This document shows positions 28,634-37,675 of a stretch of 64,000 nucleotides of DNA, one piece after another. The notes below the pieces were generated by a model. It saw nothing but the letters and a program-made list of their open reading frames with translations. It was not told where the DNA came from and made no database searches. A program made the position numbers and the translations under genes. Positions within the stretch are counted from its first letter, which is position 1. Every line of letters begins with the position of its first letter. The stretch is from Leptospira sp. WS39.C2 (GTDB lineage: Bacteria > Spirochaetota > Leptospiria > Leptospirales > Leptospiraceae). Location: positions 496,001 through 560,000 of the forward strand of contig NZ_CP162142.1 in NCBI RefSeq assembly GCF_040833965.1, given 5' to 3'.

Positions 28634-30073
28634 TTACGATAAAAACACTCGTTTGTACAAATCAGTTTGTAAAATTCCTTTTGGATCATATTTTTTCTTC
28701 AAAGAATAAAACCTCTTTAGATTATCTTTTGGAAAGTATGATTCCATCACTCGTTTGCGAAGAGTAGAGTCTTTTGCAAAATAAAATCTTCCTTTGTGTT
28801 TTAAGACAATCTCATCAAGTTCATAACAAAGAGACCAAAGTTTTTCACGATTCCCTTTTGTGACGGGGAAATCCATTGCCATCGAAAATCCATCCACAGC
28901 GTGTGTGAGTAGGAATGGGTCAGGTTTGTGTTTTTTGAAAACTGATAAGTAATTCACAATTCCACGTTCTTGGCATTTTGTGAAAATTTCACGAAATGCT
29001 TGTTTGGCGTTCTCTTTGGGAATGAACACTTGGTATTGGATCATAGCACCAGGTTTGTAAACATATTTCCAATTCGGCACATAATCCAACAAAAAGGCAT
29101 ATTCGGCGTGTCCTTGGTAATAGGCTTTATTATTAACAAGAATACTTGCGATACATTTTGCTAAATTGATCATTCGCATTCCAAAATTGAAACTAAAAGG
29201 ACGCATCAGAATCCACATCCATTTCTTCGGAATCAAATAAAACAATCGAGTAGGTAAGTGTTGTCTTTCTAATAAACAATTCCCTGGAAAATCTGGATCT
29301 TCACCAGCTTTCAAATTCGTTGCTTTGTGGATTTGTCCTCGTCCAAGAGATTTGCCAGAAGCAAACGCATCAATCCAACCTACTAAATAATCTGCTGATT
29401 TATAATGTTCTTCAAAGTATTCGAATAATTCATCGAAGTTACGCACATATACTGGATCAATTTTCATTTTTCCAGAATAGATTGGTTTCATTTTGATTTG
29501 GACCGTTAAAAAGCAACCTAACATTCCGAAGCCGGAAATTGCGGAATAAAATAAGTCTGTATTCTTTTTAGGAGAACATTCGAGAATATCACCTTTTGCA
29601 GTTAAAAAGGTAAACTCTTTGATGTGTTCTCCGATGGTTCCCACTTTAAAATTATTCTTTCCATGAATGTTCATAGAAAGGGCACCACCGAGAGTTGGCA
29701 TCATTGTTCCAGATACTACGGGTGGCCAAAATCCATTTTCGATGCCTGTTTCCCAGAGGTCTTTGATACGAGCTCCAGACTGAACTGTCATCACACCTGA
29801 TTTTAAATTAAAATCTAATACTTTATTAAAACGAGTTAAATCTAAAACAATCCCTTCATTATTTGTGGAAGCATCCCCATAACTACATCCACCACCACGT
29901 AACGCGATTTTGGTGCCAGTTTGGTTTGCCCAAACAAAAAGTTCCTTGATTTCCTCTTCGGTTTCTGGACGAAACACAGGTGACATGGAAAAAGAACTCA
30001 TTCCCCAAGCTTCTACCTTTTCTTTCATAGGGACTTTGATATTAGGTATGGATTTTGTTTTTTTTGTTACCAT
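28634..30073 (-). CDS. DprE1-like FAD-dependent oxidase
   Basis: A 479-residue vanillyl-alcohol-oxidase-family flavoenzyme resembling DprE1, which oxidises decaprenyl-phosphoribose at C2. [10 protein letters not shown] and the [20 protein letters not shown] segment form the FAD-binding domain (about 35-200). The C-terminal part carries [16 protein letters not shown] (the Lys corresponds to the active-site Lys of DprE1) and [15 protein letters not shown]. It lies two bases after an SDR gene that would be DprE2, so the pair could epimerise a polyprenyl-phosphate sugar or a related substrate. Leptospira is not known to make arabinan, so the substrate is open. Confidence 0.78.
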   Translation of the reverse strand: MVTKKTKSIPNIKVPMKEKVEAWGMSSFSMSPVFRPETEEEIKELFVWANQTGTKIALRGGGCSYGDASTNNEGIVLDLTRFNKVLDFNLKSGVMTVQSGARIKDLWETGIENGFWPPVVSGTMMPTLGGALSMNIHGKNNFKVGTIGEHIKEFTFLTAKGDILECSPKKNTDLFYSAISGFGMLGCFLTVQIKMKPIYSGKMKIDPVYVRNFDELFEYFEEHYKSADYLVGWIDAFASGKSLGRGQIHKATNLKAGEDPDFPGNCLLERQHLPTRLFYLIPKKWMWILMRPFSFNFGMRMINLAKCIASILVNNKAYYQGHAEYAFLLDYVPNWKYVYKPGAMIQYQVFIPKENAKQAFREIFTKCQERGIVNYLSVFKKHKPDPFLLTHAVDGFSMAMDFPVTKGNREKLWSLCYELDEIVLKHKGRFYFAKDSTLRKRVMESYFPKDNLKRFYSLKKKYDPKGILQTDLYKRVFLS

Positions 30074-30074
30074 G

Positions 30075-30827
30075 TTATATACTCAGTTTTTTGAAGATAA
30101 AATTGGGAATGTTACGAATGATAAGAGCAACGAGTGCCCAAATTCCAGGTACAAAAGCTTCGTCTTTGCCACTTGCAACGATACCACGAATTTTTTCCGC
30201 TGCTTCATCTGCAGTAATTGCTTTAAGTAAACCTTTTTCTGGTAAAACCAAACCATCCGTCATTTCAGTTCTGACAAATCCTGGTTTAATCGTTGTTACT
30301 TGCACATTTACTTCAGAGAGTCTATTTCGTAGAGCTTCTAAATAAGTATTGAGTCCTGCTTTAGAAGTGTTATAAACTGGATTTCCTTTTCTCCCTCGTT
30401 CCCCTGCTATGGAAGAGATTCCGATGATTTTACCAGATTTTTGTTTTGTGAAGTATGTTGCGGCAGGATTTAAAAAAGCAACCGCTCCAAGAAGATTGAC
30501 ATTTAACATTTCCAAATCTTTTGAAACATTGTATTCTTCTTTGTTTATTTCTGGCATCACACCAGATGCAAAATACACTTCGTCTAGTCCACCTAGGAGT
30601 GAGACTGCTTTTTGGAAGGTTTTTTCAGCAGTAGTAAATTTAGTCACATCAAAGACTAAAGGGAAGGCTCGTTTCTCTTTGGACGTATTGCCTTTTTTGG
30701 CAATGGATTCCAGGGATTTTTCCCTTCTCGCTAAAAGGACCACGGAGGACCCAGCGTTCAATTCTTGTTCAGCAATGGCTTTTCCGATCCCACTCGAGGC
30801 ACCGACGACGATTATTTTTTTCCCCAT
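30075..30827 (-). CDS. Short-chain dehydrogenase/reductase, DprE2-like
   Basis: A 250-residue classical [15 protein letters not shown] is the NAD(P)-binding motif, a GISSIAG segment supplies Ser, and [12 protein letters not shown] the catalytic Tyr and Lys. The start is the ATG at 30827, just before the divergent NYN gene; the open frame to 30971 runs through that gene and is not real. The C-terminal hydrophobic tail ([13 protein letters not shown]) suggests membrane association. Next to the DprE1-like gene it is the likely NADH-dependent reductase of the pair. Confidence 0.82.
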   Translation of the reverse strand: MGKKIIVVGASSGIGKAIAEQELNAGSSVVLLARREKSLESIAKKGNTSKEKRAFPLVFDVTKFTTAEKTFQKAVSLLGGLDEVYFASGVMPEINKEEYNVSKDLEMLNVNLLGAVAFLNPAATYFTKQKSGKIIGISSIAGERGRKGNPVYNTSKAGLNTYLEALRNRLSEVNVQVTTIKPGFVRTEMTDGLVLPEKGLLKAITADEAAEKIRGIVASGKDEAFVPGIWALVALIIRNIPNFIFKKLSI

Positions 30828-30878
30828 GTTTACGTTTTTTTGGTTTAATCGAATCTGGCAAGTGGTTTCAATAGGGTT

Positions 30879-31379
30879 GTGCCCGTAAATGAGAGAATCC
30901 TGATCGACGGGATGAATTTGATGTACAAATTTCCCGATCTTGCATTTTGTTTGGGAGAATATCGTCTCCAAGATGCGAGAATTGGCTTACTTTACCATTT
31001 AAAACGACAATTTCCCGACCTCACACACCGCAAGGTCCTTGTATTTTTTGATGGTAAGAAGGAGTTACTTTCTGATTGTTATTCGGAAGAATGGGAAGGT
31101 TTTTCCATCCATTACAGTCATGAAAAAAAAGCGGACGAACTCATTATTGGATATCTCAATTATTGTGAAGTACCTTCTCAATGTTTGGTGGTGACATCAG
31201 ATAAGGAAATTCTAAGTTTTGCGAGAAGGCTTCGTGTCAAACGGAAGTCATCAGAAGAGTTTTATGCAGAATGGCTCAAACGGGAAACAGAAGAGGATGA
31301 AACGGAATTTAATCACCTGAAAGAAGGATTGACACCAAGTAGAGAAAGCGATTACTGGGAGAGACAATTCCTTCCTTGA
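30879..31379 (+). CDS. NYN-domain protein (YacP-like putative endoribonuclease)
   Basis: A 166-residue protein with the NYN/PIN-like fold. LIDGMNLMY carries the first acidic residue of the family, VFFDGK the second, and [15 protein letters not shown] the third. YacP (Rae1) cleaves mRNA on the ribosome in Bacillus; many relatives are uncharacterised. The GTG start at 30879 is 51 bases from the divergent SDR start. The MBOAT gene begins one base after its stop, so it is probably co-expressed with that pair by position. Confidence 0.72.
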   Translation: MPVNERILIDGMNLMYKFPDLAFCLGEYRLQDARIGLLYHLKRQFPDLTHRKVLVFFDGKKELLSDCYSEEWEGFSIHYSHEKKADELIIGYLNYCEVPSQCLVVTSDKEILSFARRLRVKRKSSEEFYAEWLKRETEEDETEFNHLKEGLTPSRESDYWERQFLP

Positions 31380-31380
31380 T

Positions 31381-32859
31381 ATGTTGTTCAATTCAATACC
31401 ATTTTTAATATTCTTTTCCGTTGTTTACCTTTTTTATTGGGCAATTCCCAAAGAATTTCGAAAAGGTTTTCTTTTAATCGCTGGGATTAGTTTTTACGCA
31501 TACTTTTCTTTGGCACTGACGGTTCACTTCCTCGTTGTCATATCAATCAACTACCTTCTGTATCGTAAAATCCATGTAACACCGACTAAGATTTGGATCG
31601 GCCTTACTGTATCACTCAACTTAATCAATCTTGGATTTTTTAAATACGTGTACTTTTTTAGTAAAGTACTCGCAGATGTAACAAGTTATCCTTTTTTCCA
31701 ACAAGTTCCAAACATCATTCACATTGCACTCCCTCTTGCGATTAGTTTTTATACTTTCCAAGTGATTGCCGCTGCTGTGGATACCTATCGGAATCCAAAA
31801 GAAAAAACAGTTAAGGTTGAGGACTATTTTCTGTTTGTCGCATTTTTTCCTGTACTCATTGCAGGACCAATTATGCGTATGTCTGATTTTTTTCCTAATT
31901 TGGACAAACTCACACCAAACAAAGAAAAGATGTATCGAGCATCGTATTTGATGATGTCTGGGCTCGTCAAAAAAGTGTTAGTTGCAGATCCAATGTCTCT
32001 AACGATCTCACCTGTTTTTAATTCTCCATCAGATTATGATTCTTTTTCTTTATTCATAGCTGGAGTTTGTTATTCCATCCAAGTGTTCAGTGATTTTTCC
32101 GGCCTCACAGATATGGCACGTTCCGTTGCTTTATATTTAGGATTTGAAACTCCAGAGAATTTCAAAGCTCCCTTTTTCTCAACATCAGGAAGGGAATTAT
32201 GGAAAAGATGGCATATCACTTTATCCTTTTGGTTGCGTGATTATATTTATTTTCCATTAGGTGGATCAAAAAAAGGGGAGATACGTACTTACTTAAATCT
32301 AATTATCATAATGACATTGGGTGGATTTTGGCATGGTGCAGATTACACTTTTATATGTTGGGGATTTTATTGGGGTGTGATTTTAGCTGGGGAACGATTT
32401 TTAGAAGGGAAATTAGGTCTTAAATTAACTCCGGAAAAAAATAAATTCCTCATTGTTCTGAAAGCTATGATTGTATTTGTTTTATTTTCCATTTCAGGTT
32501 TGATGTTTCGATCCAATAATGCGAGCAATATGTTGGATCATTTTCACGGAATATTCACACATTTTTCGTTTAGCTTGGAACGAATGTTGGTTGGTAGCAC
32601 AAATGAATGGTTAGTCACGGCCACATCTTTGTTCGGAGAAGGTTCATCTTTTAAATATCTACATATTGAAAACTTAGAGCGAATTTTTTACACTTCATTT
32701 GCTGTTTTATTTTTTCACCATATCCAATATTATCCAGAATTTTGGATAAAGATTCGCAAACACGATGTTTGGTTAGTCCCAGCATTTGGTATCATTACTA
32801 TCTTTTTACTCGCCACTCTATCACAAGATGGTGGAGAGTTTATCTATTACCGTTTTTAG
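31381..32859 (+). CDS. MBOAT-family membrane-bound O-acyltransferase
   Basis: A 492-residue multi-pass protein of the AlgI/DltB type. The catalytic His is His318 in GGFWHGADYTF, with RELWKRWHITLSFWLRDY upstream. MBOAT proteins move acyl groups across the inner membrane to envelope polymers. The next gene, ten bases downstream behind an AGGAGG site, is a DUF1574 SGNH-like protein, the usual partner type (compare DltB with DltD, AlgI with AlgJ/X). I infer an O-acylation system of two genes. Confidence 0.9.
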   Translation: MLFNSIPFLIFFSVVYLFYWAIPKEFRKGFLLIAGISFYAYFSLALTVHFLVVISINYLLYRKIHVTPTKIWIGLTVSLNLINLGFFKYVYFFSKVLADVTSYPFFQQVPNIIHIALPLAISFYTFQVIAAAVDTYRNPKEKTVKVEDYFLFVAFFPVLIAGPIMRMSDFFPNLDKLTPNKEKMYRASYLMMSGLVKKVLVADPMSLTISPVFNSPSDYDSFSLFIAGVCYSIQVFSDFSGLTDMARSVALYLGFETPENFKAPFFSTSGRELWKRWHITLSFWLRDYIYFPLGGSKKGEIRTYLNLIIIMTLGGFWHGADYTFICWGFYWGVILAGERFLEGKLGLKLTPEKNKFLIVLKAMIVFVLFSISGLMFRSNNASNMLDHFHGIFTHFSFSLERMLVGSTNEWLVTATSLFGEGSSFKYLHIENLERIFYTSFAVLFFHHIQYYPEFWIKIRKHDVWLVPAFGIITIFLLATLSQDGGEFIYYRF

Positions 32860-32868
32860 GAGGAATTT

Positions 32869-33966
32869 ATGGATTTAATAAAGAATCGATATCTATTAGT
32901 CCCATTCCTAGTTGTATTTTTGACTTTTTGTTTGGATAAATTACTGATTCTAGAAAATGTTCATACTTATTTTTCTAAATCTTTATCTGATATCAATTAT
33001 ATCCAAAAGAATGAATTGTATGAAGATTTAAAAGAATACTTAAGTCTTAAAAATCGAGATAAAGTTATCGTATATTTTGGAAATTCTAGAGCTCTACTAT
33101 TTGATAACGATTACATTCACAAAAAATACCCTGGATGGGTGATGTTTAATTTTTCTGTTCCAGGTGGAAAACCAGATTATGTTTTACAATGGATGGAGCA
33201 GTTTGCAAAAGATGAAGTAAAACCTGATTTCTTTTTATTTGATCATTCTGTTGAGATGTTTAACTCTGCGGCTACTTTAAAAGTGGATGAAACTTTGACA
33301 AATGGACTAAATGTTTCTTTTGTTTTGAAACATTTTTCAAGATTTTCCACTGATGATATTTCTACATTAATCGCTAAACGAATGTTTCGTGCCTATCAAT
33401 ATCGTCCTAAGTTAGAAGTTATCATCACAAGAGCTAAAAATAAAGACACCTTATTGTATCCTTATAGAAATTTGCGTAATAACCTAATGGCAAATTTAAA
33501 AAAAGGAAAAGGATCTGCGATGACTCCAGGAACACACCAAGCTGTGTTACCTCCTGAGTTATTAAAAAAATCTGCTATAGGAGATTTTCATTCTTACTTA
33601 GTTCCATATCGTTTTTCTGAAAATATTTTAAGTTTTACGGACCAGTCATTACAACTCGCAAAAAAACTTAATGTTCCTTCTGCCATGATCTGGGTTCGGT
33701 TATCATTACCTTATATGGATCACATTCGCCATTTAAAAGTTTCTGTTGGAGAGAATGTTGAAGGTACTGTTTATGATGATTGGTATCCAAGGATGTTAAC
33801 TTACCATAAACAAAATGGAGTTCCTTTTTGGAATATGAATGATGATCCAACTTATACCTGCAACGACTTCAGTGATGCAGGTCACATGTCACCTTCTTGT
33901 TATGAAGATTATACGGATTATATCTTTAAAAATCTAAATCAATCCTTTGTAATGGGAGCGCGATAG
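32869..33966 (+). CDS. DUF1574 protein with SGNH-hydrolase features, MBOAT partner
   Basis: A 365-residue protein anchored by an N-terminal hydrophobic segment (9-27). It is a DUF1574-type protein as annotated in Leptospira. YFGNSRALLFDN (Ser73) resembles the block I GDS/GNS of SGNH esterases, and SDAGH (Asp336, His339) resembles the final DxxH dyad. It probably transfers or removes acyl groups on a periplasmic polymer supplied by the MBOAT protein before it. The start has a perfect AGGAGG at 32858-32863. Its last 28 bases overlap the convergent gene. Confidence 0.8.
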   Translation: MDLIKNRYLLVPFLVVFLTFCLDKLLILENVHTYFSKSLSDINYIQKNELYEDLKEYLSLKNRDKVIVYFGNSRALLFDNDYIHKKYPGWVMFNFSVPGGKPDYVLQWMEQFAKDEVKPDFFLFDHSVEMFNSAATLKVDETLTNGLNVSFVLKHFSRFSTDDISTLIAKRMFRAYQYRPKLEVIITRAKNKDTLLYPYRNLRNNLMANLKKGKGSAMTPGTHQAVLPPELLKKSAIGDFHSYLVPYRFSENILSFTDQSLQLAKKLNVPSAMIWVRLSLPYMDHIRHLKVSVGENVEGTVYDDWYPRMLTYHKQNGVPFWNMNDDPTYTCNDFSDAGHMSPSCYEDYTDYIFKNLNQSFVMGAR

Positions 33967-34535
33967 AATTCTGTCCGATTTTGAACGTCATTTGGTGAAA
34001 GTTTTTCAGGATCAGTTGGGTTTGGTTTAGTAGGATTCTGTTGTTGCGGTTTTGTATGGTTTTCTTTATCAACCGAATATCCATAATAATAACCATGGAC
34101 AATTTCTACGACTGCCACTGGAGTATCTGAATTTGTATTTTGGATTTCAATAGTAATTTCATCTGGTGGTGCAAGAAGTTCGAAGACCCATTGTGATTCA
34201 GCTTCTATTTTTTCTTTGCGAAGGATTGTCGGATTTTCATTTTGCCCATTACCCGCATAAACCGTTAATACCCATTCTTTTAATTTTCCATCTGTTGCCA
34301 CACCAATACCAATTGATTGTGGGGAAGCTTCACTTGCTTTTAAATCAAATCGTATGGCACCACCCTTCGCGACTGCTCCGTAGAGTCTTTTTTTCGATAG
34401 GGTAGGGTATAATGCTAAATCTTGGATTCGAGTGGTCACTTCCTTCACATTTTGGTTCAGGACAGATGGTTCGGAATATAAAATCTGTGTGCTTAACAAA
34501 GTGATTCCGAGAATTAGGTAGAACGGATGTCTCAT
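33939..34535 (-). CDS. Exported hypothetical protein (198 aa)
   Basis: The ATG at 34535 (MRHPFYLILGITLLSTQIL) gives a normal signal peptide; upstream codons to 34574 look like a spurious extension. The mature part has a beta-rich domain with repeats of charged strands and a C-terminal Pro/Asn/Gln/Lys-rich tail (about residues 150-190). It closes the minus-strand run that contains the FecR-like and cyclase genes and may share their envelope signalling role, but there is no direct evidence. Confidence 0.65.
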   Translation of the reverse strand: MRHPFYLILGITLLSTQILYSEPSVLNQNVKEVTTRIQDLALYPTLSKKRLYGAVAKGGAIRFDLKASEASPQSIGIGVATDGKLKEWVLTVYAGNGQNENPTILRKEKIEAESQWVFELLAPPDEITIEIQNTNSDTPVAVVEIVHGYYYGYSVDKENHTKPQQQNPTKPNPTDPEKLSPNDVQNRTEFYRAPITKD

Positions 34536-34586
34536 TCTCTTTATTGGACTAAAAATCGAATTCCTTACAAGCAAAAGATCACAAAA

Positions 34587-35777
34587 TTATCTAGTACATG
34601 CGCGAAATTTCGTCAATTCTTCCGCTAATGATACTCGTTCTTCTGGATCTAAATTGGATCGATTTTTCCATTGGATTTCCATTCTTTCAAATGCTGGTCG
34701 AAACCTAGGATTACATTGTTTAGAAAAATAACGATAGGCACTAATCCGATTGGATTCATTCTCACTTACCAATTTATAAAACTCAAAAACCGAATGGTTG
34801 TCTTCGCTTGAGAAATTTAAGATAACGTATGTTTTGTGGCATTCGCTCAAAGTGAGGGCTGGAATCTTTGTATTTTTACAATTTATGGCAACATCTGTTT
34901 CCAAAAATACCATCATCTCTTCATAAGAAAAATCTCGAAATGGTTTTCCCTTAGGTAACGAAACTTTTGGTTTTGTTCCACTAACATTCGATGTTTGTTT
35001 GGTTAAATTAATAGAAGTATCGTTTGATTTTTGAACAGATGTGGTTTTGTATGGATCATTTGTTTTGGAAGAAGAAACCGCAGTTGTTTCATCTTGGACT
35101 GGCTTAACTCGTTCATTCTTTTTAATTTCTTCTAAATTATCTTTTGAATCTAGTTTTGGATCCAAACTCATTTCAGTCTTCGGTTCTTCTACTTGGACAA
35201 AGTTTTTGACTACTTTTGGTTTTTGGTAAGGGTTTGTTACTGTCAAATCATAAGGACCAGATTTTGCATCTGTTGTATCTACTTTTAATTCAATCCTTTC
35301 AGAAGACTTTACTTCTTTACTCACAATAGGTAGTTGGATATCTTTTTTGCTAAGATCAACTTTTGTGGCTTCTAAAAAATGTTCACCTTCAATTGTAACA
35401 GGAGAAATTGTTTTTTCTTTTTTAGATTCTGTTTTTGGAAGGAAAATAGGTTTTTCCACTTCTTTAACTACTTGTGGAGGTTCGGAAACAATGATTTCTA
35501 AGTCTTTCCAATTTGACCAAACCGCAGGTTTTTTAAATAAGTTTAAAGGAGCAGTTCGGACCATATAAAATCCAGAAGGTAATTCTTCTATAGATTGATA
35601 TGGTGTATCTATTTTTTTATCTAAAATTAATTTACCCGATTTATCTTTGATTTGGATTTGATAACCACTTGCATCGGCTATTGGTTTCCAGGCGATGAGT
35701 TTAGTTCCTTCTTGAGATAATAAAGAAGAAACAAAAAGGAAAAAAAGTAATATAGATTTTAAATTATTTCGAATCAT
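34587..35777 (-). CDS. Exported hypothetical protein downstream of FecR-like gene
   Basis: A signal peptide (about 1-22) precedes an N-terminal Fn3-like strand segment (LIAWKPIADASGYQIQIKD), a long Lys/Glu/Ser/Thr-rich disordered middle (about 95-280), and a compact C-terminal domain of about 120 residues with four Cys (CKNT, SECHKT, KQCNPRF, FRACTR). It overlaps the FecR-like gene by four bases. The architecture suggests a periplasmic or surface protein working with it. Confidence 0.65.
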   Translation of the reverse strand: MIRNNLKSILLFFLFVSSLLSQEGTKLIAWKPIADASGYQIQIKDKSGKLILDKKIDTPYQSIEELPSGFYMVRTAPLNLFKKPAVWSNWKDLEIIVSEPPQVVKEVEKPIFLPKTESKKEKTISPVTIEGEHFLEATKVDLSKKDIQLPIVSKEVKSSERIELKVDTTDAKSGPYDLTVTNPYQKPKVVKNFVQVEEPKTEMSLDPKLDSKDNLEEIKKNERVKPVQDETTAVSSSKTNDPYKTTSVQKSNDTSINLTKQTSNVSGTKPKVSLPKGKPFRDFSYEEMMVFLETDVAINCKNTKIPALTLSECHKTYVILNFSSEDNHSVFEFYKLVSENESNRISAYRYFSKQCNPRFRPAFERMEIQWKNRSNLDPEERVSLAEELTKFRACTR

Positions 35778-37675
35778 CGTTTTTCTTTATACAATCGTTT
35801 GGGTGAAATAAATTCGATATCAGTAGGTTTTAATGATTTGAGTTGGTCTAAGGCCAAAATAAAATTCCCTTTCCGTGATAAAACAAAATTAGAATTTTTA
35901 TACACACTCAAATCCCAAGAAAAACTACCTTCATCTAAAATACTTAGGTCTTTTAATTGGAAAGAAGAGTCTTTGGTGCTCGTTTTATAAATTGCTATTT
36001 TTTTATCAGGAAAATGTTGGTACAATACCAAATCGAATTTATCAGCTGTTGTTCCACTTAATTTCCAATGGAAGTCCAAACTCGTTTTTCCTTTCATTTG
36101 CACAATAGATCCGTTCGGCGACAAAATTTCTAATTTAGTTTCTTGTGGAGGATTGTTTTTGTTTTCATCAACTATCGGAATGACTTCTGTTTTTTTCTTT
36201 TTGTCAATGATGGTAAAACTTAGAGTAGAAGATGGTTCTGTTTCTTTGCCTTCCTTTGTTTTTCCTATGATCGAAACATAATACTGCCCTTGTCCGAGAA
36301 CATTCCAGTTTGGTACTAAAAAATTTGATTTTGTTTCCGTATCTGTAACTAAATTTGTAAGTTTTACATCTTTAGCGATTTTGACATGATAGGAATGGAT
36401 TTCTGCGTTTCCCTCCCATATCAAAATTGCTTGGTTCAGTTTGATTTCTTCTAAACTAATTTCTGCATCAAAATTTGGTCTTTGCCATTTTGGAGCTGGG
36501 ATCGTATTTTGTTTTTTGATAGAAAAAGAATAAATTTTCGTTTCTCGGTCTTTTGTATCTGGAAATGAAGATTTTGCAATTACCTTCCAAAAGTAAGTAC
36601 CTTCTTTTAAATCATCAAATGAAATTTGATTTGCAGTTGTTTCCATTTGTTTCAATGGTTTTTGAAAACTGTTTGAATCTGATAAATAAAATGTGTATGA
36701 ATTAGCGGTTGTTAATTTGCTCCAGGAAACTGTTACCAAAGGTAGGATTTGAACAAAAGGAAACACATTCCCTTGACTGGGTGACTCGCCAAGAAAAGGT
36801 TCTAATTTTGAAACAAAAAGTTTATTCGTTTCACTAGTTTCCATCTCATTTGTCTTTTGATTTTTAACTTTCACTCTCCAATAGAATGTTCCTTCTTTTA
36901 AGTTAACAGAAGTTTTGTTTCCTTGAATTGTTTCAGAAAAAAATGTGAGAGAAAAATTTGGTGATCTTGAAATCTCCAGATAAGGAGAGTCAAATCCAGG
37001 TTCCATTTTCCAACTAAACAAAACGTTTACATCATTTGGTTCCGCATAAAATAATTTTTGGGAAGGAGGTGAAGTGAGAACAATCGGAATTTTTTTAATT
37101 TCAATTCCCGTTTTTTTGAATTCTGCTTTTTTGCCTTGTTCTACATCTAAGGATTTACCATTTTGTTTGACCGTTGTTTTTCCTTTTTCTACAAACAAAC
37201 TTAGTTCTTGGTCTTTGGCTTTTTCTATTTTTACATTGCCTGAATCAACATTGATTTCGCTACCTGAACTTGTGATTTTGATTTGATTGGAATTTGAATC
37301 ATTCTTTTTTACCTGTAATGATCCCTCCGAAAATTCCAAATTCGGATCTTCTCCTCTTAAATCTAAGTTAAACATTGAGTTTTCGTCAATGTTGATTTCT
37401 GTGCCATCCTTTAAGCGGATGATGGCATCAGAAAAAGCTTCGGAACGAATTGTATCCTTATTGATGAGTGGACTATTGTTTTCTAGTTTTTCCCAAATGA
37501 CTTCGTCTTCAAATTTTCTTTGAACAATATTATTTTTGAAAAAAATAGTTCCGATGACTTCACGATCACCAATATCTATTTTGCGATTTAAGTCTAAGTA
37601 AAATAAAACACTAAAAAAAATAGCAATGCATGTTAGGATTAATAATACAAATGAATCTCTTTTATCTAAATTCAT
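35774..37675 (-). CDS. FecR-domain protein with Fn3-like repeats
   Basis: A 633-residue protein with one N-terminal membrane anchor (about 10-27), a FecR-like domain (about 50-190: the IRLKDGTEINIDENSMFNLDL and VEKGKTTVKQNGKSL segments are typical), then several fibronectin-like units marked by FSWKMEPGF, FYWRVKVK, TYFWKVIA and similar strands. FecR proteins usually relay outer-membrane signals to ECF sigma factors, but Leptospira also has stand-alone forms next to adenylate cyclases. It overlaps both the cyclase and the downstream gene by four bases. Confidence 0.82.
   Translation of the reverse strand: MNLDKRDSFVLLILTCIAIFFSVLFYLDLNRKIDIGDREVIGTIFFKNNIVQRKFEDEVIWEKLENNSPLINKDTIRSEAFSDAIIRLKDGTEINIDENSMFNLDLRGEDPNLEFSEGSLQVKKNDSNSNQIKITSSGSEINVDSGNVKIEKAKDQELSLFVEKGKTTVKQNGKSLDVEQGKKAEFKKTGIEIKKIPIVLTSPPSQKLFYAEPNDVNVLFSWKMEPGFDSPYLEISRSPNFSLTFFSETIQGNKTSVNLKEGTFYWRVKVKNQKTNEMETSETNKLFVSKLEPFLGESPSQGNVFPFVQILPLVTVSWSKLTTANSYTFYLSDSNSFQKPLKQMETTANQISFDDLKEGTYFWKVIAKSSFPDTKDRETKIYSFSIKKQNTIPAPKWQRPNFDAEISLEEIKLNQAILIWEGNAEIHSYHVKIAKDVKLTNLVTDTETKSNFLVPNWNVLGQGQYYVSIIGKTKEGKETEPSSTLSFTIIDKKKKTEVIPIVDENKNNPPQETKLEILSPNGSIVQMKGKTSLDFHWKLSGTTADKFDLVLYQHFPDKKIAIYKTSTKDSSFQLKDLSILDEGSFSWDLSVYKNSNFVLSRKGNFILALDQLKSLKPTDIEFISPKRLYKEKR

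Noticed and set aside
30828..30971. N-terminal extension of the SDR protein
   Set aside because: It crosses the start of the divergent NYN gene; the SDR fold starts at the ATG at 30827.
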